Below, piece by piece: positions 10,952 through 21,778 of a DNA stretch of 64,000 bases. How positions within the stretch are numbered: the stretch's first letter is position 1; the number at the start of each line of letters is the position of its first letter. A program made the translations under genes and the position numbers. Under the pieces are notes generated by a model. That model was not told the origin of the DNA and ran no database searches. It was given only the letters and a program-made list of their open reading frames with translations. Source of the stretch: Lunularia cruciata (lineage: Eukaryota; Streptophyta; Marchantiopsida; Lunulariales; Lunulariaceae); contig OX419755.1 in NCBI GenBank assembly GCA_948567375.1, positions 48,130,291 to 48,194,290 on the forward strand, in the 5' to 3' direction.

Positions 10952-13900
10952 CTAACTTGAGTTGTTGTTTGTGTAGGAGTTGTAACTTCTGTGTAGCTCG
11001 ATGCCAGCCAGGTAGCGTTGTCTGTTGGGCCCCAGTTGAGCATAAAACGCCTTGATGTAGTCTGCATACACTATGTTGGGATAGATAGCGGGATGGTCCT
11101 TGTCAAGTAAACCCGCAGCTGGGCCGATCAAACAGGCATGTGATGGCGAGAAGAACGTGGCTACGGAGGTCCGAGATTGCCGATTGTTGTTCACTACTCG
11201 ATGTAAACAGCTGCTGTACTTCCCGTTGCTCAGAATCTGAAACGCAAACAATACCAACAATGCCAATCAGAATCCTCTGGTCACCACCAGTCCAGGACGC
11301 ACATCAACCAACTAGCCAACAAACAAACACTTCCTCAAGCGTGCTGCTACAGTTCTTCCTACAGTGCAGCCCGGCTCGTGGGTTCTTTCTAATGCTGGCT
11401 TATCCCTGTTCGCTTTAGCAGTGGTTCGCGACTATTTGTTCTCTCCACTCAAAGTCATGCTCCTATACCCAAAGCTAGCTATAGCCACTTTGATTCTAGG
11501 ATCCAGAAAACCCATATCTCTCATCCCACTGTAAATGAAGGTGGGTAAGGTGATTTTAGTCCAAATTTTTGTGCTCTCAACTCAAAGCTCACCATTAAGC
11601 TAAACCACCAGGATTCTACACATAGCTACGTATAAACCCCTTCCCAAAACTGCTGCAGTACCATAGGTGAATGGATCGAACGACTGTACAAGTTTCTGCT
11701 CTTGAACCCAAAACTCGTCATAAATTGAATCATCAGAATTCTGGAATGCTACTTAGCTTTATACAACCTTCTGATAGCCATGAGCCAATCCATCTTAAAG
11801 CGGCAGGAGGAATTGAAAAGGGCTGAAATCGATAATGGAACGAACCTGCAATTGATCGCCGACGTTGATGACAAGAGCATTGGGCACAGGCTTGACATCG
11901 ATCCAGCGGTCGTCCTTGAACACTTGCAAACCACCAACATCGTCTTGCAACAGCATTGTAATTGTGTTGGGATCAGAATGCGCTCGAATTCCCATTGTTA
12001 AGCTCGGGTCGGGGCAAGGCGGATAGTGGTTGATTGCCATTACAACTTTTGGCTCCCCGCAGGCTTCGACTAAATTATTCGTCTCCAGGCCAAGAGATTC
12101 GCTAATTATCTTCAGAAGCCTGACAGCCAGTGCCTGTTGCTGGTTCGAGTACTCTTCTAATGTATCTCTGTAATGCATACAACAAAATCTTCAATTTAGT
12201 TCAAGTTTCAGAAGACCGGCTCATTGAATGACTGACTCAGAGTTCTATCATCAATTAACCTGAAAAGCCATACTCAATTCGATCATCAGATGTCTAAAGA
12301 TATTATATATGCAGCCCCAACTCCAGTTCAAATGCATCAACTCCAATTCCTCCCTTTGTCCGAATCGCAATTTCGACTTTGGTACTCTTCTCGGGCCTTT
12401 CCATGCGAGATTTTCGCAAAGCTATGTACTCCACTCAGTTTCTGAAGCAAACGGTTTTGGCGATCTGTGCCGACATTCTAGCTGCAGACCTTAGAGACTC
12501 TCTATTCTACTGGCATGTTTCTCCCGATGGATTGATTCCTGGCAGAGCACTCAAAAGTGAAGCTACCTCAATTAGGAGTGAAGAAAGGTGGGAATTGCAC
12601 GAGGCCACATACGAGCAAGACTTGGGACCTTCATAGGTTTTTGGTGTCAAACCATATCTAATTGGAGTTTACTGCCAGTTCTCCAGTACTCGGAGTATTT
12701 TCTGGGTAATTCCTTCAAATACTTTCACATACTGCGGAATTGGTAGTAGACACCAGAATATCTCTAAGTATTGCGTTGGACTAACTGCTGGGACGTAAGA
12801 AAGTCCACTCAAAGAGAGAATTAGACGAAGAGTGGATAGCAACGATTTTCCTTGGAAACCAATGAAGAAAGCGAAAAACAATCCTTCTAGGATTGACGAA
12901 TTGAGTCAAGTTCTCTGAGGAAGAAAGAAAAAACTCGTTCTGAAGTACAGATGTTGTCACATGAAACCAATGATGAAATTGAAGATCAAACGTCTATAAT
13001 TGACGAATTGAGTCAAATTTCTGAGATAGAAAGAATGAGTTCGTTCTGGACAAACCTATGTCGCTTCCATGAAACCAATGATGGTAGCGAAGAATCAATC
13101 GTGTATGATTGCGGATTGTGTCCTGAGGTAACAAGAACTAACAATGTTGTCTCCATTCAAGCGATAGCATTAATCTTGTCCTCTGATAACTGATAAGTCA
13201 ATCATCTGGAGTAGAAAGGATGAACTCGCTCTAAAGATAAGAATAATGCTGTGCCCATGAAACCGATGATGGAAGTGGGATAATCAATCTTCTGTTGAAT
13301 GATGGAGTTCCCCTATCTGAGACAGAGAGGAAGAAGTCGCTCTGAACACAAAAGTATGCAGTCCCCGTGAAACCAGTGATGAAAGCGAAGGAATCAATCT
13401 TTTGATGATTGATTGAGTTTCCTTATCCTGAGATAGAAAGGAAGAGCTCACTCTGAATACAAAAGACAGCTCTCCCCATGAAAATAATGATGAAACTAGA
13501 AAATCAACCTTGGGATGATTGATGGTATTTCCCAATTCTGGGGTAGAAAGGAGAAACTCTCAACACAAAAATATGCTTTCCCCATGAAACCGATGATGAA
13601 AGTGAAAGAATCAATCTTCTGATCATTGACGGAACGAAGTCCTTTCTGAGGTGGAAGCGAAGAAGTAATCTCACCTAAAACCAGCTGGTTTCTGGGGCCA
13701 AAAGTCTTTTGCAACGATAGATTCAGGAGCACAATTGAGCTTAAGGACATCCCGCCAGTCTCTGTTGCCTCCACCGCCAAAATGTACAGGACCTGCTACC
13801 CTTGCTGCCGTGCTACATTTCATCTTTTCTTCTAATGGCTGAGCGAAAAACTCATGCGATTGCTGTGCCATGTCCTGGACAAGCTGACTGGGGAGGCCGT

Positions 13901-14237
13901 GATTCAGAACCTGGAAGAATCCCCAGTCTCTACAGGCCTGAGCTATTGCATCCTTCAACGGCTGACCAGAAAGAGCTTCAAGATCAATGCATGGGATTTC
14001 CTGCTCCATTTTCAAAACTGCTGCAGACGACGGTGTGAATCGCCGCTCACACACAGGCTTCACATAATATGATGGAACTTCGCGGACTCGAAAACTTTCC
14101 ACCATCTCCTTCACTCCTTTTACTTCGTGAAACCGAGGCAGTTCTGCGAATGGATCGTCCTTCACCCCTTTCACCTCGTGGAACCGAGGAATTTCAGAAA
14201 AGGGATCCGTCGGACGGCTCATAGTCATTGCTGCCAT
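10952..14237 (-). CDS. 2-oxoglutarate/Fe(II)-dependent dioxygenase (DOXC class), 3 exons
   Basis: Minus-strand exons 14237-13675, 12167-11846 and 11236-10952 splice in frame (phases 2 and 0) to 389 residues. The N-terminal DIOX_N domain begins near IPCIDL. The 2OG-FeII domain in exons 2-3 has all ligands: iron-binding His251 and Asp253 (HSD) and His307 (HRVV), and 2-oxoglutarate-binding Arg317 and Ser319 (RTS). WGFFQVLNHG and HYPPCPDP are typical of plant DOXC enzymes acting on flavonoids, hormones or other specialised metabolites. The best general match is the DMR6/flavone-synthase-I/F3H-like set, but the substrate cannot be read from sequence. Start chosen at MAAMTMS; an in-frame Met upstream at 14378 would add 47 unlikely residues. 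Oddity: residues 11-26 and 28-43 are a near-perfect repeat of DPF.E.PRFHEVKGVK, encoded by an adjacent 51-bp duplication with many synonymous differences. Intron 1 (about 1.5 kb) holds a minisatellite. Confidence 0.9.
12850..13660. repeat. About 105-bp minisatellite in intron 1 of the dioxygenase gene
   Basis: About seven or eight imperfect head-to-tail copies of a 105-112 bp unit. Each is marked by a word like CATGAAACCAATGATGAAA, with copy starts near 12850, 12961, 13069, 13257, 13369, 13480 and 13585 and a degenerate copy around 13160. The units share a second block, like TTGATTGAGTT...CTGAGATAGAAAGGA, and a third, CGCTCTGAACACAAAA. Short ORFs running through it are by-products of repeat periodicity. 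Confidence 0.85.
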
Positions 14238-16025
14238 CAGATTCGACAAGTACAAAGAAAACCAAATCTTTAGCTCTATGTATTGGACAGCTGATATATG
14301 TACGCTGCAGGGCTGGCTGGTTGATTGGAGAAGCAACCCGCTCAAAACTGATGTGATGCTAGCCACAGACCAGAACATGCAGCTGCTGCCGCCGTGGTGC
14401 TGCTAGCTGAACTAAGAGCTGCGCTCGGAGTGAGCTGAGCTGAATCCCTGATAATAACAATCTAATACTAGCAACTCGAACAAACGCTTTGAGAGCTGCA
14501 GGAAGGGGCATCAAGCTAAACAGATCCTCAGCAATCGGGAGCCCCGAACGTGGTCCAGGGGCATATTTCTTAGAAGTCCAAACTGGGATGATGATGGAGG
14601 TGCTGCAGCGGTGCAGATTCACGAGATCAGCGGGGCAGAGAGTAATGGTAGTTGTAGTAGAGCAGTATAGTAGTAGTTGTAAGATTGTTGTTGTTGTTCT
14701 TGTTGTTGTGGTAGTAATAGTAGATAGAGCTGGATCCCGGATGCGGTTGTGAGGGCGGGCGTGGCGTGTGGGAGTGAGTGAGTAAGGAAAGCTACTAGCC
14801 GGGGAGCTAAGGGGAGGGATCTAACCGTTTTGAAGCTGTGAGAGATCTGGAGAGCAGCGCTATTGTCCTGATAGTGATTGTGAGGTGAATTTGGACTCGG
14901 ATTTATAATGAGGAAACCAGTAGTAGTTGTAGTCTGGAACCAGTCAGGTATTTTCCTTTCACAGGCAAGCTGCACGAGTATAGCTGTAGTAGTGTACAGT
15001 GCCTACTTCTGCCATGCCGGCAGGTGGTGAATGCCCAAACTCTCTCCTTCCTTCCTATTCCTCCGCCTCACGTCTCCATCTCTCACTCTCAGTCCTTTTT
15101 TTCCCTCCTCCTGTTCTTCTCTCTCTCGTTCTCTCCGTCCAGCAGTGATAGACGTTCCTGTTGCCGCTGCCCCCACTTCTCCCTGTCCGCCAATCAGATT
15201 GAACCATAGCAGTCGAGTTTGTACTACGTCCTGACGGTCGCTCTCTGTCGCTCATATTTTAATCAAACGTAGTCGTCATATTCCTTGAGCAGCTTCTCTG
15301 TGAGACTCAACTCCGTCTCTCTCCTAAGGATTAAGTAGTATTTTGAGTGGGAACTACGGAAGTATAAGAAGCAGCATTAGCAGTAGTGCTCTTGTTGTCG
15401 GATGGTACGAATCTACCAGGGAGATGAAATGAGATGAGTGGAAAGGTGGGGCGGGGTGTATATATCAGGAGTACCACCAAGGACAGCAGCTGCTCTGAGC
15501 GTGGCCCCCGGCGGCTTTGCCATGCTATTTTATGCTCATTTCTCCTTCTTTCTTCAAATCATGGCCACGCGCTTGCCCCAGCAGTAACACGCGTCTCTTG
15601 ACGTCATCTCAGCCGTCTCATATCTCTATCTCCCCGGACTCTCCTAAATGTATGGGTCCGATATGTTGGTAGTAAATCACTTTCAGACTTTGATATCTGT
15701 CTCCAAAGTTACCCGTCCGATACTTGGTAAAAGATCTCGCTCACAGGCTTCAGTTCTCTCACCAGGGAGTCTCTTTATTCCTTTGTTTTCTTTTCACTGA
15801 GACTTCGATTTCTGTCCGAGCCTGCAGAGCTCATTAGATTCTTCCGCATGCCGATATGGATCTTTATGAGTCAGATGAGCTCTTTGAAAATCTCGAAACT
15901 GTTTCATTTCTCTGAGACTGTGATTTTCTTTCTGCAGTACGTACTGTAGATTATCCGCCATGCCGATCTGTCATCTCCATCTTCTTCTCTAGGGTTAATC
16001 GGAGCGGACAGACTCCACCCATGCC
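14238..16025. other. Dioxygenase upstream region, repeat- and pyrimidine-rich
   Basis: 14238 to about 14700 is expected to hold the promoter and 5' UTR of the minus-strand dioxygenase, but no TATA box or cis-element stands out. A GTA/GTT microsatellite occupies 14640-14725. From 15040 to 15200 the plus strand is strongly C+T rich. Nothing recognisable is encoded. Confidence 0.5.
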
Positions 16026-16301
16026 ATGGCCACAGCAGCTGCTTTCTGCTTCGCTGCGGCTTCTGCTGCCTCTCCCCTGGCCTCGTCCTTCCGTCTTCGT
16101 TCAATCCCTCCATCCTCGTCAGCTATTATTCCTTCCCTACTTCCTTCACAGCTCCACTACTACGGTCCTCCTCTCTTTCCGATCATTCTTCCTCGTGTCA
16201 CCGTTGGATCTGTCAAGTTAAATCTGCACGATTCTCTTGCTTTTCCTGTTCCTTCTCTCCCCCTCGTGCCCTCACATACGAGAAGAACTGCCATTCGCTG
16301 A
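16026..16301 (+). CDS. Possible transit-peptide-like small ORF or first exon
   Basis: A 91-codon frame opening with an Ala/Ser/Phe/Arg-rich segment that resembles a chloroplast transit peptide. No mature-protein family is recognisable after it and no convincing downstream exon follows. The surrounding plus strand is pyrimidine-rich, which alone yields Ser/Leu/Pro-rich frames, and a second frame at 16021 is similarly open. It could be the first exon of a gene whose remainder I cannot see, a decayed gene, or chance. Confidence 0.2.
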   Translation: MATAAAFCFAAASAASPLASSFRLRSIPPSSSAIIPSLLPSQLHYYGPPLFPIILPRVTVGSVKLNLHDSLAFPVPSLPLVPSHTRRTAIR

Positions 16302-17393
16302 TTCAGTACCTCAATCCCCTCTCATCTCTTTCTCATTCGAGCTCCTCAAAGTTACCATGTAGCCGTAATTACCAGTTGCTGCTGCTCAAGTACCGTACTC
16401 CTATTCAGGTCCGCGCACAGGCTCAAATTACCTAAGGCTGTGCGCGATCGCTACTTGGATGTCCATTGCGCGATCATGCCGTAGTGCAAACGAGGTCCAC
16501 TGCATAATAAAGATTCGACGTTACAGCGAATATTCAATGATGTTTCTACAAATAGAGGAAGATTCTGAATCCACCAAAAGATTCGGAATCTAACCAATGC
16601 ACGATATGAACCAGCTAATTACGTCTTCTTTTACATGTATTCAGGCGCACATTGAAAGGGCGCAAACTTTTTCGATTTATTGCACGCCTGGTGCGCGGAA
16701 CTAAGTAGCAGTTCTCTTAACTCTCTGAATTTACAAGAGATTTACCATGTGCTGGTCACCGCGAGGAAAAGAGGAGAGAGATTGCACATACTGTAACAGG
16801 AGAAGATTCCGCGTACGGCAGTGGTCAGACTCGACGTGGCGAATGAACCTAAAGTAGTTAGTGAAGCTGCAACCTTTGGTCAAGAATCTTGACTTACAAC
16901 AACCACGTTCCGAGCTCTAGTCCCGATGCTCAGACGAGCAAGAGCTCGAGAGAGGTGATGATGAATGTATGATCAGGTTGGGTGTTCGGTTCTGTTCACT
17001 GAGAGAATGGAATGTAGAAAGGGAGAGTCATGGTGAAAGGGAGTGGTGCGGTACAGTCTATATTTACGATTTGGAACAGGACACAACAAGGATTGAAATC
17101 CCAGTAAAACTGATTCTGAGAAAACAGCAGACATCCATCCTTATCCTTCCATATCAGCTGCAGCTCTTCTCTGGGCCGAGGAAAGAGCTGGACTCTGGGA
17201 AATGACACCGAACTTGCGTGGGATGGCTGGCTGCTGGCTGGATAGGTCCTCAAGCGGAACTGTTGTTGTTCCTGTTGGTGCTGAAATGTCAAAAAGACAT
17301 TCATTCCATTCTCCAACAGCATTTCCCACAAACTACTAACTAACTAATCAATGAGCAGCATTGCCCGATCCACGTGAGGAGGAGCACCCATGG

Positions 17394-17420
17394 ATGATGA
17401 TGATGATGATGATGATGCTG
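17394..17420. repeat. (GAT)n microsatellite
   Basis: A run of eight to nine GAT units in non-coding DNA. Confidence 0.8.
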
Positions 17421-17929
17421 ATGGCCACAGACAGAGTTCGCCAAAGCTGAATCTGGCATCAATCTCTGCAGGCAACTGTCACTGTACAGTTGGTTGACAT
17501 TATTCCGAAATCAGTATTGGGAACTTGGGCTCGTCCATGCCCCCTTTTCAACCAACTTAAACCCACCCATCCGTTCTCAGATTACTCCTCTCCGCCACCT
17601 CAGTTGAGATAAAATCTCACAAAAGTGAGGAAAGTCTCAGATATTTCCTCCATGCGGGCAGAATAGTACTCGGTCCACCCGAACAATTATCAGCCCATCC
17701 GCATACCGGCAGTTTCGCCAAAGCCGGTTCCCGCCAGCGCTCATCTGTCTGGTGACGTGGACGATCTGGAAAGGGCACCATTTCACATCTTCGTCCACAT
17801 CATCTACCATGGATCCACGATCAGTTCTAATGTGGCCAACAGGCGCTTTACATGCAATGTAGCATTGGAAATGGTTGTTCATGTCGATGCTCGAAACTCT
17901 GATTGATTTCATATTGAAGGATAAGTCTA

Positions 17930-18480
17930 TATGAAAGATAAGCTTATTCCTTGCGGAGATGAAAGTGTTTTTTGCAATTGATTGTTCTTGGTAATTATAA
18001 TATTACCATATTATGGTTATTGATTAGTAAATCGTATGAGATGTATGTGATGGACACAAGCCTATGCAAGAGTTTACTATATTAGATAATAGGGTATTAT
18101 TTGATTGTTTATATTGTAATTCAGTTTTCACTTATCTAAGTTAAAATTCATTGCCCATCAATAGTGTGGCATGTACAATATATAATAATATAATATAAAT
18201 CACACTAGATGATGTTATTTCGAAATCTAACGATATTTTACTTACAAATTATTTATATAAAATATATGATTTCCTAAATTATAGAAATATATCATATCAT
18301 ATCATATCATATATACTATATAAATTTCTTATTCCAATATTATTGATAAATTTCTTATTAATAGTATCGAGACGTAGTTCAGATAGGATGCTATTATTAA
18401 TGTTTAGTTCCAGTTTACCCTCCTGAGTTTTATTGTTGTAAGATTTGATGGAGTTAATATCTTATGTGCAATACCTTATG
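17930..18480. repeat. AT-rich island of about 550 bp
   Basis: Composition drops abruptly to very AT-rich, with runs of TATA and a short CATAT pentanucleotide array at about 18291-18313, flanked on both sides by balanced DNA. No ORF and no clear terminal repeats or target duplication were found. It may be an old insertion, organelle-derived DNA or a matrix-attachment-like segment. Confidence 0.5.
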
Positions 18481-18564
18481 AGCAAAAGCATTTCTTCCAA
18501 GTTACCTACATTCACACTCAGGCAATGAACTTCATATGACCTTTTTGTCACCTCATCCTTCTCA

Positions 18565-18915
18565 TCATTCCAGATAGATAGCATGGGGATTACACGTGAT
18601 CCTGAAGCTGGTTACACAGGTCAACGCATAAACTTTTTCCATTCATCATCTACAACACGCCCACAATCAGGCCCTGAGCTCCATGTCACCTTTTTCCACG
18701 CCAGCCCTCTCACAATGCCAACTAGTGAGCATGGGTTCTTACATGTAAATTTTGGAACTGTTTCTACACGGCACTGTCCTTACACTCCCAATCAGCCAAA
18801 TCAGCTCCGTGTTACTTTTGCCATCTCAGACCTTCTCGTTATTCCAGATAGACAGCATGGGCTTTACTCGTGATGCTGAAACCGGTTATGCAGGTCAATG
18901 CCTGTACCTCGGTGA
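18565..18915 (+). repeat. Diverged direct repeat, period about 270 bp
   Basis: The segment starting near 18570 (CCAGATAGATAGCATGGGG...CTGGTTACACAGGTCAACGC) recurs near 18843 (CCAGATAGACAGCATGGGC...CCGGTTATGCAGGTCAATGC). A weaker third match to the GCATGGG core lies at about 18728. An ORF spans the array (18583-18873) but has no family resemblance. Confidence 0.6.
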
Positions 18916-19145
18916 ATGAAGAAGCAAGCTTCGGTGTGGGGGTGGATCGAGCTAGCTTGAAAAGTCCGACGGCAATGTCAAAACAAAATGAAAAGCGTGA
19001 GTTAGAGAGATCGAGTCAATGGTGGAGTCGTCAGGGAGGGAATCAGTCACCAGGAAACGAGAGGGAAATTAGGACTTTGTGTGTTGTGGGGGCCAATAAT
19101 TGCGTTCGGGAGGTGATGTGGTGGGGAGGGAGCGGATGAGGAGAA

Positions 19146-19177
<32 letters not shown>

Positions 19178-19180
19178 AGA
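19146..19180. repeat. (CTG)n microsatellite
   Basis: About eleven uninterrupted GCT/CTG units in non-coding DNA. Confidence 0.9.
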
Positions 19181-21737
19181 ATCAAATGTTGCACGAGCAG
19201 CGCGCCGTCCGCCCGGTCGCAACACCAATGCATTGGCTATGGTAGATGAAGACAAGGAAGCCTGCAGAGCTGAGAGCTGCTAGCAGATAAGCAGATGCAG
19301 CCAGCAGCCAAGCCAAGTAAGCATGACTCTTCTGGCTTTAGAAAGGAAAATTGGCACAGTGCACCATCGTGACACGGAATTTGAGTTTGTTCTTCTTTGC
19401 CCACCTGACCGACATGTGGACGGAATAAAGTGTGCTCCTGCTCTTCCATGCAAGTATCCATGATCTGCCATGTGATGTCGACTACTCTCGCCTCGCAACG
19501 GCCAAATTCTCGAGAACCCCCACCTCCCCTTTACTCGATTACATGCTCTCGACTCTACTCTACTCTACTCTTTTACCACTCTACTCTTCAACCCTCCTCT
19601 TCCCTCCAGCCTTCAGCGCAGGTCTGAGAAGAGAATCGCCCCTGACAACAACAACGACATCACCATCAGCCCAGGACCCGCCTTTTCCTGCCCAAGTTCC
19701 GAATCTTCTTGCCTTTGCTTCGTCCCTTCCACCCTCCCACTGTGCATTCTGTTTCGTCTCTGTCATATGCCTTGGCACAGAAACCGCCATCTTCTTTTTC
19801 TGGAGGGACGATTTGCCTTTAATACGGATACGGTACAATTTCCTCCAGGTACAATAATGTTTGCCTACGAATTATTTTCTACCGCAGCAGTAGTGATAAT
19901 TCTGGGTGCAATTGAAACTTCAATTCCTAAGACTTACTAATCTACTACGACAAAAGTATTCGTGCTATTCGTCCCTCAAAGATTATATTTGCGATTCAAA
20001 GGACTTGGATGAAGTATGTGGAAAGCTCGGCAAAATGACCCCACCCTTGGCTAAATCTACCAGCAGAAGAAGTCTGACGGGATCTTACACCTGTGCGAGG
20101 GTTCGAATCTAGATCAGGGTCTGCTCCAATCCCAACAGGAAGTAAGGTGTACCTTTTCGAACTATATGCAGCAGCTCGGAGGATAGGATCTCTTCAAAGT
20201 TGACACTGTGCCAAAGCTTGGACTGTACTGATGGTTCTCGGGAACGCAAACCGCGAAAGGAGCCGTGCTGATCATAATTTTTTACGTGATCAGAATAGCT
20301 GGTGTTTCTTCACTGCAATCCATCCAATCATTCCGGGAAAAGAAATCATTGGTCTATTTTGTTGTCATCGACTTAGGTCAGTGCTCGCTCCATTCATCAC
20401 TGGGAATAAAGTAAGTTTCTCGTGGCATGCGAAGTCTGTCCAAAGTCCATGCCCTCCCCTCCCCTTCCCTCCTAACCATTATCTAACCCAATCCTGAAGG
20501 ATATTTTCACTACCGGCCACGGGACTCATGTCCCGCGACGTCCAGTACAGCACACAAAACTCGTCCAAATCTTCCACATCGAATCTGTCACGAGCTTCAA
20601 ACGGTAGATATGAAAGATTTTTTAGTAAGGTTATCTAATTTATTCGAACGTTGTTTTGCAATGATTGAAGTTCCTTCCTTCCATTGACCAAAAACTCCAT
20701 CATCTTCCTTTCTTCGTCATCTAGCATACATTCAAAAGGCCCCTATTGTATACAAAGCCTTCATCTCCTTCTCCTATTCGACTATTTCAACCCAGAGAAG
20801 TGAGGGACTCCTTTGTCTTAAGACGGTGTCAACGCAACATGTCAAATGATTTCATGAACAAAGTGCCAAATTTGCGTTCAAATGAATGTAGGTGGTGTAC
20901 TTTCCGGCTAAGTGAATTGGACCTGGAGAGGTAGGAGGTAGTAGTAGGTCATTGAGAGAACGGAGAGACAAGAAGCAAAATGTGAGCGTAGAATCTGTAG
21001 ATAATGGACATGCAGAAAGGCAGCCAGCACAAATCTTATCATTAACCTCCAATATGAGGAGTACTGTACTGAGAAAGCAGCCATCATCCATCACTATAGG
21101 GAAAGTACTTTACAGGCCGCAAGAATATATACCTACCCACGTACGGGGAATTGTTTTCCCCACGAGAAACTAATGTCACACGTGACAAGCGAACGTAGAC
21201 AACTGAAATGGGTGCACTACACTACACTAAACTAGAACAGTACACTCATGACTACTGCTGCTGCTGCAACAAATCGTTCACGGTTTGACCGTATGTAAAT
21301 CACAGTACACAGCACCACTGACTGACTGACTGACCGTTTATCTTCCATGTAAGTTTCTACCAGCGGCCCCAGTCATCCGTGTAAGGGCGGTTGAATCTGA
21401 AATAACGTTGTTGCACTTTGTCGTTGTTGTTGATCCATCTGGTTGCAGTAGCTGTAAGGACTCAAGGACATGGTACTCACTGCATTCATCGTATCGATTG
21501 CTCTCTCGCTCCTCTATCTCGTACACTACTACTGGTGGTATGAAAAAGACTTCAGCTGCAGCACGATTCTGGTGGATCTCCTACGAGAAAAATCTGAGTA
21601 GAGAAAGAAAACATTTTAAACAATTGGCAAGAGTTAGTTGAAACCACATGGATTTGGTCCACTCCAGACAGGATCTTATCCATTTTCGAGTTTGTACTCT
21701 TCTGGGAGGTGGTAATTCAACGTGAGTGAGTGCTTGA

Positions 21738-21778
21738 CATTTGAATGGACCTGCCACTTTGCCAGGTCCATTCAAATG
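21738..21778. repeat. Perfect 16-bp inverted repeat with 9-nt loop
   Basis: CATTTGAATGGACCTG at 21738-21753 is followed after nine bases by its exact reverse complement at 21763-21778. It is not followed by a T-run and lies in no gene, so a terminator role is not suggested. The stem is shorter than a typical miRNA precursor. Confidence 0.85.

Noticed and set aside
12850-13660. CRISPR-like array
   Set aside because: The repeats are about 105 bp, contiguous and diverged with no unique spacers, and lie in a plant intron.
14619-14975. Minus-strand 118-codon ORF with poly-Gln and poly-Leu
   Set aside because: It is generated by translation of a GTA/GTT microsatellite; no conserved domain.
20040-20125. 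tRNA-like B box (GGTTCGAATC) near 20099
   Set aside because: The flanking stems do not pair properly (the T-stem GAGG/CTAG fails) and no A box or anticodon arm can be placed.
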